DNA of 64,000 nucleotides, from the NCBI GenBank assembly GCA_030427905.1, contig JAUICL010000002.1, forward strand, positions 775,495 through 839,494, read 5' to 3'. The translations under genes and the position numbers were made by a program. The notes below the pieces were generated by a model that was given only the letters and a program-made list of their open reading frames with translations, did not search any database and was not told the origin of the DNA. This document shows positions 18,259 through 26,754 of the stretch, piece after piece (position 1 is the first letter of the stretch; each line of letters begins with the position of its first letter). The DNA comes from Bacteroidia bacterium. GTDB taxonomy: Bacteria > Bacteroidota > Bacteroidia > Flavobacteriales_D > Cryomorphaceae.

Positions 18259-18431
18259 AAGTTCTTTGGTTTCGCTCTTTTTATTTTATGTCAATTCACT
18301 TTCGTTGAAACATATATCCCACATTGGAAATAGCTCCAATTTACTCTGTTAAGCTGCTTCACCAAATATGCGGATAAACAATATCGCAATGGTGGTCAAG
18401 ATTCAGAGAATGTTCTTTGAATTCAGTTCTC

Positions 18432-19295
18432 CTACCCCAGCCTTTTCCTTAACTGATACTTGAATGTAAGAACCCGAAGTCCCCAAAATGTGAGTGTTTG
18501 GACTGCCAACACTTTGTCATCTACTTCTTTAACCACCAGTGAATCACGAAAGGTGCGTACGTATTTGGCCCAATGCTGCCCTTTTGAATCTGTTAACAAG
18601 AAGTAAAACCCACTATCGCCTATTCGCTTCCCTGATGATGTGAGAATGAGTTCACCCTTGTTTCCCACACTTGGACTAAGAATCACCGTAGCGCTCCCAT
18701 TTGGCAAGGGGAATAAGGCCTTGATGCAGGACTTGCCCGATGGAATCTCACAGGTGCTATATACCCCTGAATACACAACCTGCCCAGTCGATTTAAATGT
18801 ACGGAGCCAAATGGTTCGCTTTACTTCGTGCGTATCTGGACTCACCAACTGAACGATCTCGCTACTCAAGTCTTCTGCACGTTCACTATTTCTAATTGGT
18901 ACATTCAACTGCTCAATTCGCCTGCTAAATACAGCTCTGAGAAGTAGACCGAACACCTTAAAAAACGGGTTCCAATCGGTGTGGAGCTTTAGGTCATATT
19001 GAGCTGTATTTTCATAAAAATCAATAACATCTTTTGATAGCTTGTTAAGCTCACTACCTGATAAATTAAGCTGGTCAATTGAAAGGATAAGCCCTTTTCT
19101 TTCTCGTTGGATGTCGACTTCCAATCCTTCTTTTCTGGCCAACTGCTCTATGAATTTTTGACCAATACCATCAAGGCCACCAACAGGCCCCATCAGCCAT
19201 CCTTCCTTCTTCGGATCAATTTTTTTCCCAAACAAAATCACCCATTGCTGGGTAATCCTATCCTGTAAGCTTTGGTTTCTATGCGCTCGTCCCAT
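18432..19295 (-). CDS. Hypothetical protein, coupled to the CrtA-like gene
   Basis: A 287-residue protein that starts inside the end of the CrtA-like gene (17-nt overlap), so the two are probably translationally coupled. The N-terminal part mentions WLMGPVGGLDGIGQKFIEQL; the C-terminal half is beta-rich (IWLRTFKSTGQVVYSGVYST, ELILTSSGKRIGDSGFYFLL). No signal peptide and no recognised family. Cytoplasmic location is inferred. Confidence 0.6.
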   Translation of the reverse strand: MGRAHRNQSLQDRITQQWVILFGKKIDPKKEGWLMGPVGGLDGIGQKFIEQLARKEGLEVDIQRERKGLILSIDQLNLSGSELNKLSKDVIDFYENTAQYDLKLHTDWNPFFKVFGLLLRAVFSRRIEQLNVPIRNSERAEDLSSEIVQLVSPDTHEVKRTIWLRTFKSTGQVVYSGVYSTCEIPSGKSCIKALFPLPNGSATVILSPSVGNKGELILTSSGKRIGDSGFYFLLTDSKGQHWAKYVRTFRDSLVVKEVDDKVLAVQTLTFWGLRVLTFKYQLRKRLG

Positions 19296-20004
19296 TGCCC
19301 TTTTTCAAATTTGTAATGATATTCGATTGGCCCTTCCAGCTGCCTTGTTCTGAAATGGGTTTGAACCTCAGTGTGGTAAATTCAAAGTGAAAGTCTTTCC
19401 TGTCTCGCTCTTTCATCGCATCTGCGTGACGCTTTGGCCGCTCTACCCTACTGTGGCCGTGAGCCATGTCGGTCATATCCTTTTCTGTTTTCCAAATTGA
19501 AAAAGTAGAAACTGTATTTGGAAACTTGATGGAAGCCAGAGCTAAACTCGTACTAGGGTGGTCTCTGACCAACTTCTCAACGGGCCTTCCCCACTTGATA
19601 AACCGCGGAACTGCCAATGGTCGCATTCGCGCTATGGTGACAGCAACTACAGGATCATTTTCACAATGTAGCTTAGCTCTCTTCTCAGGCAATTTGAATC
19701 TTTTGAACTTTCCCCATTCCCTGATAAACGAAAGTCGAACATGCCAGGCCTGATCCAAGACTTGGCCATAAGGGTCATTCTTCAAATAAGATTCAAGGGC
19801 CTTTTCATTCTCCCATTGCATAAAGATAGCCGCTTGGCCAACCAATATTCTCGCACTAGAAAAAACCGGTGACCCGAGCGTCATCACTGTCATGTACTCG
19901 GAGTGAATTAGTCCTGGTGTACTTTTCGATATCGGACTTGAAATAAGCCCCCTGACTGCTCTAGCAAAGGGTAATTGGACAAGGTGGTAGGAGAAGATGC
20001 TCAC
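19279..20004 (-). CDS. Spheroidene monooxygenase (CrtA)-like protein
   Basis: About 241 residues from the GTG at 20004; an upstream TTG at 20076 gives an unlikely hydrophobic extension. Matches to the CrtA-like family are VAVTIARMRPLAVPRFIKWG, TVSTFSIWKTEKDMTDMAHG and the end block FRF/LRFKPISEQGSWKG. CrtA adds a keto group to acyclic carotenoids. Bacteroidota homologues stand apart from photosynthetic clusters and their reaction is not established. No other carotenoid gene is in the window, so a different hydrophobic substrate is possible. Confidence 0.65.
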   Translation of the reverse strand: MSIFSYHLVQLPFARAVRGLISSPISKSTPGLIHSEYMTVMTLGSPVFSSARILVGQAAIFMQWENEKALESYLKNDPYGQVLDQAWHVRLSFIREWGKFKRFKLPEKRAKLHCENDPVVAVTIARMRPLAVPRFIKWGRPVEKLVRDHPSTSLALASIKFPNTVSTFSIWKTEKDMTDMAHGHSRVERPKRHADAMKERDRKDFHFEFTTLRFKPISEQGSWKGQSNIITNLKKGNGTSA

Positions 20005-20083
20005 GTTACAACAATTGAATAACAGAAACTCTTTGTGCCACAATAATAGAACATAGGCGAGAATGCAATACACCAAGACAGCG

Positions 20084-20680
20084 TTATTTTATATCTACCC
20101 AAACATCTTCACCCCTATCTTCATCAATAGAAAAGCGATAACCAATATCGAGTGCTAAGTACTTGATGATTTCGGGTCTTAGCTCGAGCAAATGTTCGCC
20201 AGTAATTGGTTCAAAAAAGGCTTCTTTTTCTGAATACTCACCAGTCCAAATGAACCACCCCGTTGTACCACGTTCTTCAGGATGGCGCAAACCGTGTACT
20301 GGATTAGACATAATGTCTGAACCCAAACCTATTCTGAGTTTTTTATTAATTGGCTTCCAGATTGAATCGTATTTCTCGCATATCTTCTTTTGTCGATCGA
20401 TATGCACGCTCCACAAATTGTGATCTGCGAGAAGATTCTCTCCCGTTTCCAATTGGTGCTTCCAAAGCTCTATGTTTTTGCGGGTAATCGGGAAATTAAT
20501 ATCGGGATTATCCCATTGGAAGACAATCTCAGAGATAACAGCGTCATCCCAATCAAAATGGTCTTGGCTCATTAACTCCCCAGCATATACTTCCAGGCCC
20601 AGCGCCGTAATCTCTCCATTGAGAAATTGATTGCACTTGGCGATTAGATCTGAGCGGTGGATGGTGGTAGGGTGGCTCAT
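20084..20680 (-). CDS. Hypothetical protein, possibly immunity-like
   Basis: A 198-residue cytoplasmic protein in two halves. The N-terminal half is helical (LNGEITALGLEVYAGELMS, FDWDDAVISEIVFQWDNPDI). The C-terminal half has GTTGWFIWTGEYSEKEAFFE, a His-Leu-Leu-Glu segment and IGYRFSIDEDRGEDVWVD. The GWxxWxGEYS...EDVWxD pattern recalls small immunity-type proteins (Imm33/DUF2185-like) found beside polymorphic toxins, but I hold this loosely. It lies 16 bp downstream of the ParE toxin gene. Confidence 0.5.
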   Translation of the reverse strand: MSHPTTIHRSDLIAKCNQFLNGEITALGLEVYAGELMSQDHFDWDDAVISEIVFQWDNPDINFPITRKNIELWKHQLETGENLLADHNLWSVHIDRQKKICEKYDSIWKPINKKLRIGLGSDIMSNPVHGLRHPEERGTTGWFIWTGEYSEKEAFFEPITGEHLLELRPEIIKYLALDIGYRFSIDEDRGEDVWVDIK

Positions 20681-20696
20681 TTATGGTAATCATATT

Positions 20697-20993
20697 CTAC
20701 TTTATCCTATCAGGGTAGAAAAGCATAGACGAGTGATGAACAGTAACTATCAAGATATATTCGGGTTTGATGTGATAAACGATTCGGTAGTGCTTGAATA
20801 TGATCTCTCGAACCGAATCTACATTGACTTCTGGAACGACTCTTCCAACTCTTGGCTTAGTCTTTAATATCTGAACTTGATCGAGAATTTGATCAAGTGT
20901 GATTCCTGCGTATTTCTTTGAATCCCTAGCAATAAACTCGGCTATAGATGAGAGGTCTCTTTGAGATTGTGAAGACCATTTTATTTCAGCCAT
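20697..20993 (-). CDS. ParE/RelE superfamily toxin
   Basis: A 98-residue toxin with the ParE pattern: IKWSSQSQRDLSSIAEFIAR at the start, KTKPRVGRVVPE in the middle, and a basic YRIVYHI strand with VTVHHSSMLFYPDR at the end. ParE proteins poison DNA gyrase; RelE relatives cleave mRNA at the ribosome. The gene overlaps the antitoxin gene by 13 nt and is downstream of it, the normal antitoxin-first order. Confidence 0.85.
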   Translation of the reverse strand: MAEIKWSSQSQRDLSSIAEFIARDSKKYAGITLDQILDQVQILKTKPRVGRVVPEVNVDSVREIIFKHYRIVYHIKPEYILIVTVHHSSMLFYPDRIK

Positions 20994-21172
20994 TTTTTCA
21001 TTTTGTACATCATTTCTTCTTCTGAAATGACATTTCCTTCTTCTCCATCCCTTATTCCTTGTTCAATCTTTTGAAGCAGAAGGATGCGGTCTATCAGCTG
21101 GTCAACAGAAATTTCTTCTGGTAATGAATCCATGCTTTTAAGGAAATTCTTCTTGGAAATTGTAGCTTTCAT
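20981..21172 (-). CDS. Antitoxin of the ParE-type pair
   Basis: A 63-residue acidic, helical protein that precedes and overlaps the toxin gene. It contains SMDSLPEEISVDQLIDRILL, a segment typical of small Bacteroidota antitoxins, and a C-terminal EEEMMYKMKKWLK helix likely to bind the toxin. No separate DNA-binding motif is obvious. Assignment rests mainly on context. Confidence 0.7.
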   Translation of the reverse strand: MKATISKKNFLKSMDSLPEEISVDQLIDRILLLQKIEQGIRDGEEGNVISEEEMMYKMKKWLK

Positions 21173-21234
21173 AGGATGAATTTAGTCAAACCTTCTTGAT
21201 TATGGCGTTTTGTTTTGAGCTGACCTTTATGTTT

Positions 21235-21252
21235 AAACCGTTAAAACGGTTT
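21235..21252. promoter_or_regulatory. 18-bp palindrome upstream of the toxin-antitoxin operon
   Basis: AAACCGTTAAAACGGTTT is a perfect inverted repeat (8-bp arms, 2-bp centre) 63 bp upstream of the antitoxin start. It is a candidate operator for operon autoregulation. Confidence 0.4.
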
Positions 21253-21445
21253 GTCTTTCTAGCACTATACCCATAGCACGCGGTTGATCAATGATAGCAA
21301 AACCTAAATCTCTCCTCATCCCTACCCCACTCAAAACTTTGGCACATAACGATTCCCCCAACACCAACAGAAACACTAACACACTGACTGACAAGCTACT
21401 GGGTTGATTTTTTTTCTAATTTTACAAGCTAACCAACCAAAAACC

Positions 21446-22516
21446 ATGAAAAATCTAACTACACTCCTTGCCTTTCTCGTTTCCAGTGCCTTTACCCATG
21501 CTACTATTCACACAGTAGATAATACCCTTGACGCTGGAGCACAATTCTCATCTATTTCATCAGCTATCAGCGCAGCCAGTGCTGGTGATACCATTCTGGT
21601 TCATCCATCGGACAATAATTATGGAAATATCTCCATAAACAAACATGTTCATCTCGTAGGACCGGGATTTAATCCTGAAATAAGTGATGGCCTGACTGCC
21701 CAAATGAACGCAGTAACCTTGACCAATGGATCTGATGGAACGATTATAGAAGGATTTCGGATTGCCAATATACAAGGCGCCCTCTTCGCACAGTCAAGCA
21801 ATATCCAGATACGTCATAACTTAATCACCAGCTCTACGGCCATTGCTTCCACCTTTGGCGACAATTCAAACTCAGATACTTGGATTATAGAAGGTAACTT
21901 AATCATTGACCAGGGCGGCTGCGGTGGTTGTAAATTGATCAGTGTAGATGCTTCAGCCGGTGGTAGCGACAATTGGATCATTCGCAATAATATCATCCAG
22001 ATAGCTTCTGGTAGTAATCGAATGTTTACAAAGGTAAATGCCAGCACGAGTATTTTAAATAACCTGATTATTCACAGGAGTACCAACCTTGTGTTTGATG
22101 ATTCAAACGACGCGATTATCGCTAACAATATCTTCTACGCCAACAACGGTGTAAACGACATGACGGCAGAATGTTCGGGCTGTCTTTTCAGCAACAACCT
22201 ATTCTACACCAATAACAACGATCACGTTGATGTTGCTGGAAATATTGTGAACCAAGACCCACTATTTGAAGAATTGGTAAGTGGCACGCCTGTGTACGAT
22301 GGAGCCAACGACTATCATTTACAAAGTGGCTCACCGGCAGAAGGAACAGGGGAAGCAGGAACGGATATGGGGATTTACGGAGCCGGCTACAATTTTAGAA
22401 CCCGGGGGTATCCAAATTCGCACCCGAGAATGACTTCGGTTGTTCCAAGTTTTATCGCAGTGCCAGCTGGTGAGACATTTGATGTAGAAATCGAGGCCGT
22501 TCGTGCCGGACAATAA
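21446..22516 (+). CDS. Secreted right-handed beta-helix (pectate-lyase-like) protein
   Basis: 356 residues from the ATG at 21446, where a clean signal peptide begins (MKNLTTLLAFLVSSAFTHA). The opening block TVDNTLDAGAQFSSISSAIS with AGDTILVHPSDNNYG is the usual first coil of a parallel beta-helix. Asn-rich rungs follow (IIRNNIIQIASGSNR, LIIHRSTNLVFDDSND, NNLFYTNNNDHVDVAGN). It ends with DMGIYGAGYNF and a short beta segment, without a T9SS sorting domain. Catalytic residues of lyases are not evident; it may bind rather than cleave. The next gene starts 8 bp after the stop codon. Confidence 0.75.
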   Translation: MKNLTTLLAFLVSSAFTHATIHTVDNTLDAGAQFSSISSAISAASAGDTILVHPSDNNYGNISINKHVHLVGPGFNPEISDGLTAQMNAVTLTNGSDGTIIEGFRIANIQGALFAQSSNIQIRHNLITSSTAIASTFGDNSNSDTWIIEGNLIIDQGGCGGCKLISVDASAGGSDNWIIRNNIIQIASGSNRMFTKVNASTSILNNLIIHRSTNLVFDDSNDAIIANNIFYANNGVNDMTAECSGCLFSNNLFYTNNNDHVDVAGNIVNQDPLFEELVSGTPVYDGANDYHLQSGSPAEGTGEAGTDMGIYGAGYNFRTRGYPNSHPRMTSVVPSFIAVPAGETFDVEIEAVRAGQ

Positions 22517-22523
22517 TCACGTT

Positions 22524-23972
22524 ATGAAACGATCTCTACTTTCGATATTCATATCGGCAATTGTATGTACTTCACTCTGCGCTCAGGAAATCAATTACGC
22601 CGAATATTTTTGGGATTCAGATCCAGGAGTTCAGAATGGGACTGAATTGAGTGTAAGCCCAGGTGAATTCATTTCTCAAATTTCTACTGTAGAAACAGCT
22701 GGTCTGGAGACTGGTTTTCACCACCTGTATATCCGTGTTTGTGATGCTGATAATGTTTGCAGTCTATACGCTTCGATACTTGTCATGGTTCAAGGCACCG
22801 AGGTTTCGATAATTGATCATGCCGAATACTTCTGGGACAATGACCCAGGCCCAGGACAGGGCATCTCACTATCGCTAAATCCCGGGGCACAAATTTCTGA
22901 GAATTACGTTTTTGAGATTGTCGGGTTAGAGCCGGGATACCACTATCTCTACGTAAGGGTAAAAAATGATTCGCAAGCTTGGTCTTTATACCAGAAGGTA
23001 CTTGTCTTTATAGATGGATCTGCCCCTATTTTCATTGTAGAAATGGAGTATTTTTGGGATACGGATCCAGGTGTAGGCAATGCCACTCCCATCGATATAG
23101 ACTCGGGAGAAATCGTATCGGGCGACTTCCCCGTCAGTACGGATGGGCTTGAATTGGGTATCCATTGGCTGCACATTCGCGTGATGGATTCAGAGGGCGC
23201 CTGGTCGCTTTATCACAGGCTCCCGATCAATATCTGCACAAATTTCTCTCCTATTGCTGACTTTGATTTTGAAATTGTTGGTGATCAATTCAATTTCGTT
23301 TCCAATTCTTCATTTGCCGATAATCTGAGTTGGCAGGTAGACGGGGTGGAACAGAGCACAGAGTCGGAATTTTCAATCACCCCGACAGGTGAGCAGGAAG
23401 TTTGCCTTATTGCTGCAAATGAATGCGCATCAGACACGCTTTGCTTTCTGGTTGGAGCGCCATTTCTCGAAGCCATTAACCCCAATTTGGTAAGCAACGA
23501 CGGAAGCGTTGAAGTTACTGCGACAGGTCATCTGCTCGAATCATCTGCTGAAGTTGAAATTCGCCGTGATGGAGAAAGCATTGAAGCGAGTTCGCTTGAA
23601 ATTGTTTCTGGTGAAGAATTAGCCGTGGACTTCGATTTTTCTGATGAGACTGTAGGATTCTGGGACTTTGTTGTCATTCTTGAGAATGGCAATGAGCTGA
23701 TCCTCGTAGAAGGACTTGAACTATCTGATTTAGTCAGTGTGAAAGAAATTGAGAATGCTCAACCTGTATTGTTTCCAAATCCAGCGAATAGATATGCAGA
23801 AATTGGTGGAATTGATGTGCGTGAAATAATCGTTTATTCCACCGATGGTATGAAAGTTTTGAGAACTAATGAGACTAAGTTCTCTGTTGAGAATTTAGTT
23901 CCCGCTTTGTATTCCGTGGTTGTCCGAGGTGACACTGGCAGAGTATGGGTTTTAAGACTTGTGGTGGAATAA
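22524..23972 (+). CDS. Secreted protein with three repeats of an EYFWDxDPG module and a T9SS C-terminal domain
   Basis: 482 residues from the ATG at 22524 (signal MKRSLLSIFISAIVCTSLCA); an upstream GTG would spoil the signal. Three tandem modules of about 75 residues start with AEYFWDSDPGVQNG, AEYFWDNDPGPGQG and MEYFWDTDPGVGNA. Each continues to a GLExGxHxLYIRV strand and WSLY. A PKD-like region (ICTNFSPIADFDFEIVGDQF) and a beta domain follow, then a type A sorting domain (VLFPNPANRYAEIGG, ending VLRLVVE). It is likely attached to, or released from, the cell surface via T9SS. Cotranscription with the beta-helix gene is likely. Confidence 0.8.
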   Translation: MKRSLLSIFISAIVCTSLCAQEINYAEYFWDSDPGVQNGTELSVSPGEFISQISTVETAGLETGFHHLYIRVCDADNVCSLYASILVMVQGTEVSIIDHAEYFWDNDPGPGQGISLSLNPGAQISENYVFEIVGLEPGYHYLYVRVKNDSQAWSLYQKVLVFIDGSAPIFIVEMEYFWDTDPGVGNATPIDIDSGEIVSGDFPVSTDGLELGIHWLHIRVMDSEGAWSLYHRLPINICTNFSPIADFDFEIVGDQFNFVSNSSFADNLSWQVDGVEQSTESEFSITPTGEQEVCLIAANECASDTLCFLVGAPFLEAINPNLVSNDGSVEVTATGHLLESSAEVEIRRDGESIEASSLEIVSGEELAVDFDFSDETVGFWDFVVILENGNELILVEGLELSDLVSVKEIENAQPVLFPNPANRYAEIGGIDVREIIVYSTDGMKVLRTNETKFSVENLVPALYSVVVRGDTGRVWVLRLVVE

Positions 23973-24289
23973 AGGTGATTGATGTTTGGAAGTTCTCTCC
24001 TTCGTTTTGTTTCATTTCATTCGGAGATCTGGATTAGCAATCTCTGATCAAAATTGTTCACATCCAGCAACTAGAAGGATCAAGATGTAATGACTGAATG
24101 GATTAACTGAGTACGATGCTTGGACGTTAGGTTCGAGACGTCCTTAACGATACAACATTGATTCACTGACGCGCCTTTCCAGTCGATCAGCGCCACTCGA
24201 ATACACTTGATTCCTAAGAGAATGAAGGTCGTGTTAATTTGAGCCAAATCACAGTAAGTCGCCGACACAATGGATTTGTCGAAAATGGA
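23973..24289. other. Intergenic spacer between convergent genes
   Basis: 317 bp with no convincing gene. The only notable element is a short inverted repeat, GGACGT / ACGTCC (24122-24127, 24138-24143). Confidence 0.5.
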
Positions 24290-25102
24290 TCAAATATCTC
24301 CTAACTCTACCTCTAGCGCTTCGATCAGTCGTTCGGCGCGAATCTCGCGAAACTCGCTTTCGAGCAGGAGTCTATCCTGAGAATAGATCATGGCGTTTAG
24401 GGCCGATTCGATCTCGGGGTGGGATCTGACTCTACCTATGATTTCATCGAGATCAACCGTATTCTGAGCCAGAAATTCGACGCGCTCTTCTTCGGAATAA
24501 TTGCTCAAAATGCGATAGCGCGGCTCCATCAATCCGGCTTGTATGTTTTGGTAAATCCGCTGGGCTTCATCTTTCTGAATTTTCCAATCATCGTAATTGC
24601 TGAGCAAGGCGTAGTACCTGAAAATTTTCTTCTTGAGTTCCTTGTTCTTCAAGACACTCGTTCCCCCTGACGACTTGAGATCGGAAAAGGTGTAATCGGT
24701 CACCTCGGGATACCAGATAAATCCCGCCCGGCTTATGCTATTGAGCAAGATGATCGTATCGTTATCGTCGTATGGGCTTGGCGCTACCAGCTCGATTTCT
24801 CTGAACGCGAGGTCAGATCGAAATACGCGAATTACATTTTGAGCTGAAGCCATATTCATCTCAGTTACCTTGCGGTGACTGTTCAATGACTCAATATCGG
24901 CCTTTAGGTCTTCCACAAAGCTCTCGTAGTAGTTGCGCTCGATGGTATGTAGTTTTCTGGCTTCATACCAATTGTTGATCTGGATGGCAATTAAAATCCC
25001 GATCACGACCAAAACGATCTCGCCGATTCCGTACTTCAGATACGAGCCAAAGGCCTTTGATTCGAGCAGGCTCCTTCTTAACCGATTGAAAAATTTAGCC
25101 AT
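24290..25102 (-). CDS. DUF6090 family membrane-anchored protein
   Basis: A 270-residue member of the family found in multiple copies in this window. It has a basic amphipathic N-terminus (MAKFFNRLRRSLLES), then one membrane segment (IGEIVLVVIGILIAIQINNW, about 27-46). A long helical outer domain follows, carrying the family core FSDLKSSGGTSVLKNKELKK and KIFRYYALLSNYD. By the positive-inside rule the large C-terminal part is periplasmic. Function is unknown. This copy stands alone and is the most divergent in its first 25 residues. Confidence 0.85.
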   Translation of the reverse strand: MAKFFNRLRRSLLESKAFGSYLKYGIGEIVLVVIGILIAIQINNWYEARKLHTIERNYYESFVEDLKADIESLNSHRKVTEMNMASAQNVIRVFRSDLAFREIELVAPSPYDDNDTIILLNSISRAGFIWYPEVTDYTFSDLKSSGGTSVLKNKELKKKIFRYYALLSNYDDWKIQKDEAQRIYQNIQAGLMEPRYRILSNYSEEERVEFLAQNTVDLDEIIGRVRSHPEIESALNAMIYSQDRLLLESEFREIRAERLIEALEVELGDI

Positions 25103-25152
25103 AAATCAGTTCATTGAGCTGTCAAAATAGGGAAAATTGAAAACTGATTCGT

Positions 25153-25641
25153 CTACCCTTCTACTACAACTCCATCCTTTAGCTCATCTGCCGTGGGTGG
25201 TTCGAACCAGGTCTCCATAAAATCGAAATCTTCCCGTGACACATTAAAAGCGTATGTCTCACCTTTTTCAGTGTTGCGGCTTAGCACTCTTTCGAGTCTC
25301 ACTTCTTTTGGGACATCGAGAAAATGAAGCTTGCAGCTGTACTGATGCTCGCGCGCAAACTGGCGAAACTTCTCGCGGTGCTCAAACTTCGATAAGCCCA
25401 GATCAAGTATGGAATCGGTATCGGCATTCTCCAATTGGTGGATTAGGTCCATGATCATCGCTTCAGCGCGATCAATGCGTTCCAAGAACCAGTCGAGCCC
25501 ATCTTCCGGGCGCTTATCATCCAGAAACAAAGTCTTGTTCCATTTGTCGATGGAGAAGATCACGCCTTTGGTTTCGGCTTTTAGCTTGTTGGCATAGGTG
25601 GATTTTCCCGCGCCTGTATTTCCGACTATGAGGTGTAGCAT
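25153..25641 (-). CDS. P-loop kinase-like ATPase (AAA_33/zeta-toxin-like fold)
   Basis: A 162-residue protein. Walker A is IVGNTGAGKSTYANKL (about 5-20). An FSIDKWNKTLF segment corresponds to the substrate-binding loop, and the lid region has the arginines RLERVLSRNTEKG. This matches small nucleoside/sugar or polynucleotide-kinase-like P-loop proteins. Substrate is unknown. It is 41 bp upstream of the PIG-L gene, on the same strand, and may be cotranscribed. Confidence 0.8.
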   Translation of the reverse strand: MLHLIVGNTGAGKSTYANKLKAETKGVIFSIDKWNKTLFLDDKRPEDGLDWFLERIDRAEAMIMDLIHQLENADTDSILDLGLSKFEHREKFRQFAREHQYSCKLHFLDVPKEVRLERVLSRNTEKGETYAFNVSREDFDFMETWFEPPTADELKDGVVVEG

Positions 25642-25681
25642 GTGTGGGAGGATCTAATTTGATGCTACAAAAATGGAAAAA

Positions 25682-26596
25682 CTATTCACTTGAATGGTGA
25701 TTCATCTCCCCCTTCTCAATCACCCGAAAATACTCCTTGTCGAAAAGCGTGAAGTAAGTCTGAGCGTCGAACTCCTCGTAGTATGGAATAAACTTCCGTA
25801 GGTTTTTTCGTACGTCTTCGCCGTAGGCTCTGAGGTATTTCATCTTGGCTTCTGCGCCTTCTTCGATGGAAACTTGCGTGGTGGGTTCGGGCATTCCTGT
25901 AATTCCATACATCTCATTGGCTATGGCACTCGGACTGGGATACCCCCACTTTTTCATCCGGGTACCTAGCCACTTGTCTACAATCTCATGCTCCATATGA
26001 TCGGTGTACACCGATTGGTAAATGCAATCTATATCGATGCGACTCGACTCGAGCAAATCTACCACCAACTGACTGATAAAAATATGCTCGGGGTGCCCGT
26101 AGCCACCTTTGATATTATCGAGACTGAATATCACGGAAGGCTGAAATGACTCTACGTTTTCGATAATGGCCGAAGCCACCTTCTCCGTGAGAAACTGCTC
26201 GCGAATTTCGCGGTATGGAATGGGCATATACGGCATCTTCATGGTATCCAACCCCATGCGGTAGTGCCCATCTTGTAGAAGCAAGTGGTTCTCCCTACAA
26301 ATGTGACTAGCTGGACTTGCTCCCGTTTCGGGCGAAATGTGATTCTGCAAGCTGAGCTGCTTGATATGCCAGCCTTGAGCTGTGAGTTTGGCGATGGTCC
26401 CCGACATGGCGCAATCGTCATCGTCGTGAGCCACTACAATCAGAGCTTTCTTCTGGCTCACTGTATCAAGGAATACATCGGTTGGGTACGATTCGGTAGC
26501 TTTAAACTTTTGAAGGTATTCGATCGACGGTTTCTCATTACATCCCACGAATATGGTGGCCACAATCAACATGGCCATTGCTGGTATTGGTTTCAT
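25682..26596 (-). CDS. PIG-L family deacetylase, lipoprotein
   Basis: A 304-residue protein with a lipoprotein signal (lipobox TIFVGC, Cys 19). The metal-binding motif is LIVVAHDDDDCAMSGT (about 53-68) and the second His block is YGHPEHIFISQLV. PIG-L enzymes are zinc-dependent deacetylases of N-acetylglucosaminyl groups on lipids, thiols or other metabolites. The usual HPDDE motif appears as AHDDDD, which is within family variation. It probably faces the periplasm. Substrate is unknown. Confidence 0.85.
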   Translation of the reverse strand: MKPIPAMAMLIVATIFVGCNEKPSIEYLQKFKATESYPTDVFLDTVSQKKALIVVAHDDDDCAMSGTIAKLTAQGWHIKQLSLQNHISPETGASPASHICRENHLLLQDGHYRMGLDTMKMPYMPIPYREIREQFLTEKVASAIIENVESFQPSVIFSLDNIKGGYGHPEHIFISQLVVDLLESSRIDIDCIYQSVYTDHMEHEIVDKWLGTRMKKWGYPSPSAIANEMYGITGMPEPTTQVSIEEGAEAKMKYLRAYGEDVRKNLRKFIPYYEEFDAQTYFTLFDKEYFRVIEKGEMNHHSSE

Positions 26597-26754
26597 CTTT
26601 CGGGCAGGTTTTGGTTATGCATTGTGGCTGTGAATAGTACAACCACTTTCACACGTTAATTAAAACGCAGATACGCCAAAAAATTGTGGCTTAACCCTGA
26701 AACCTAGGTTAGTCCAAAATTATTCACCATGACTAGACCTGGTGATATGGGGCG

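Noticed and set aside
24080..24268. 62-residue minus-strand frame in the spacer
   Set aside because: Composition is not protein-like and there is no promoter or relative; treated as spacer.
25190..25215. tRNA T-loop-like GGTTCGAACC
   Set aside because: It lies inside the P-loop kinase gene, with no cloverleaf around it.
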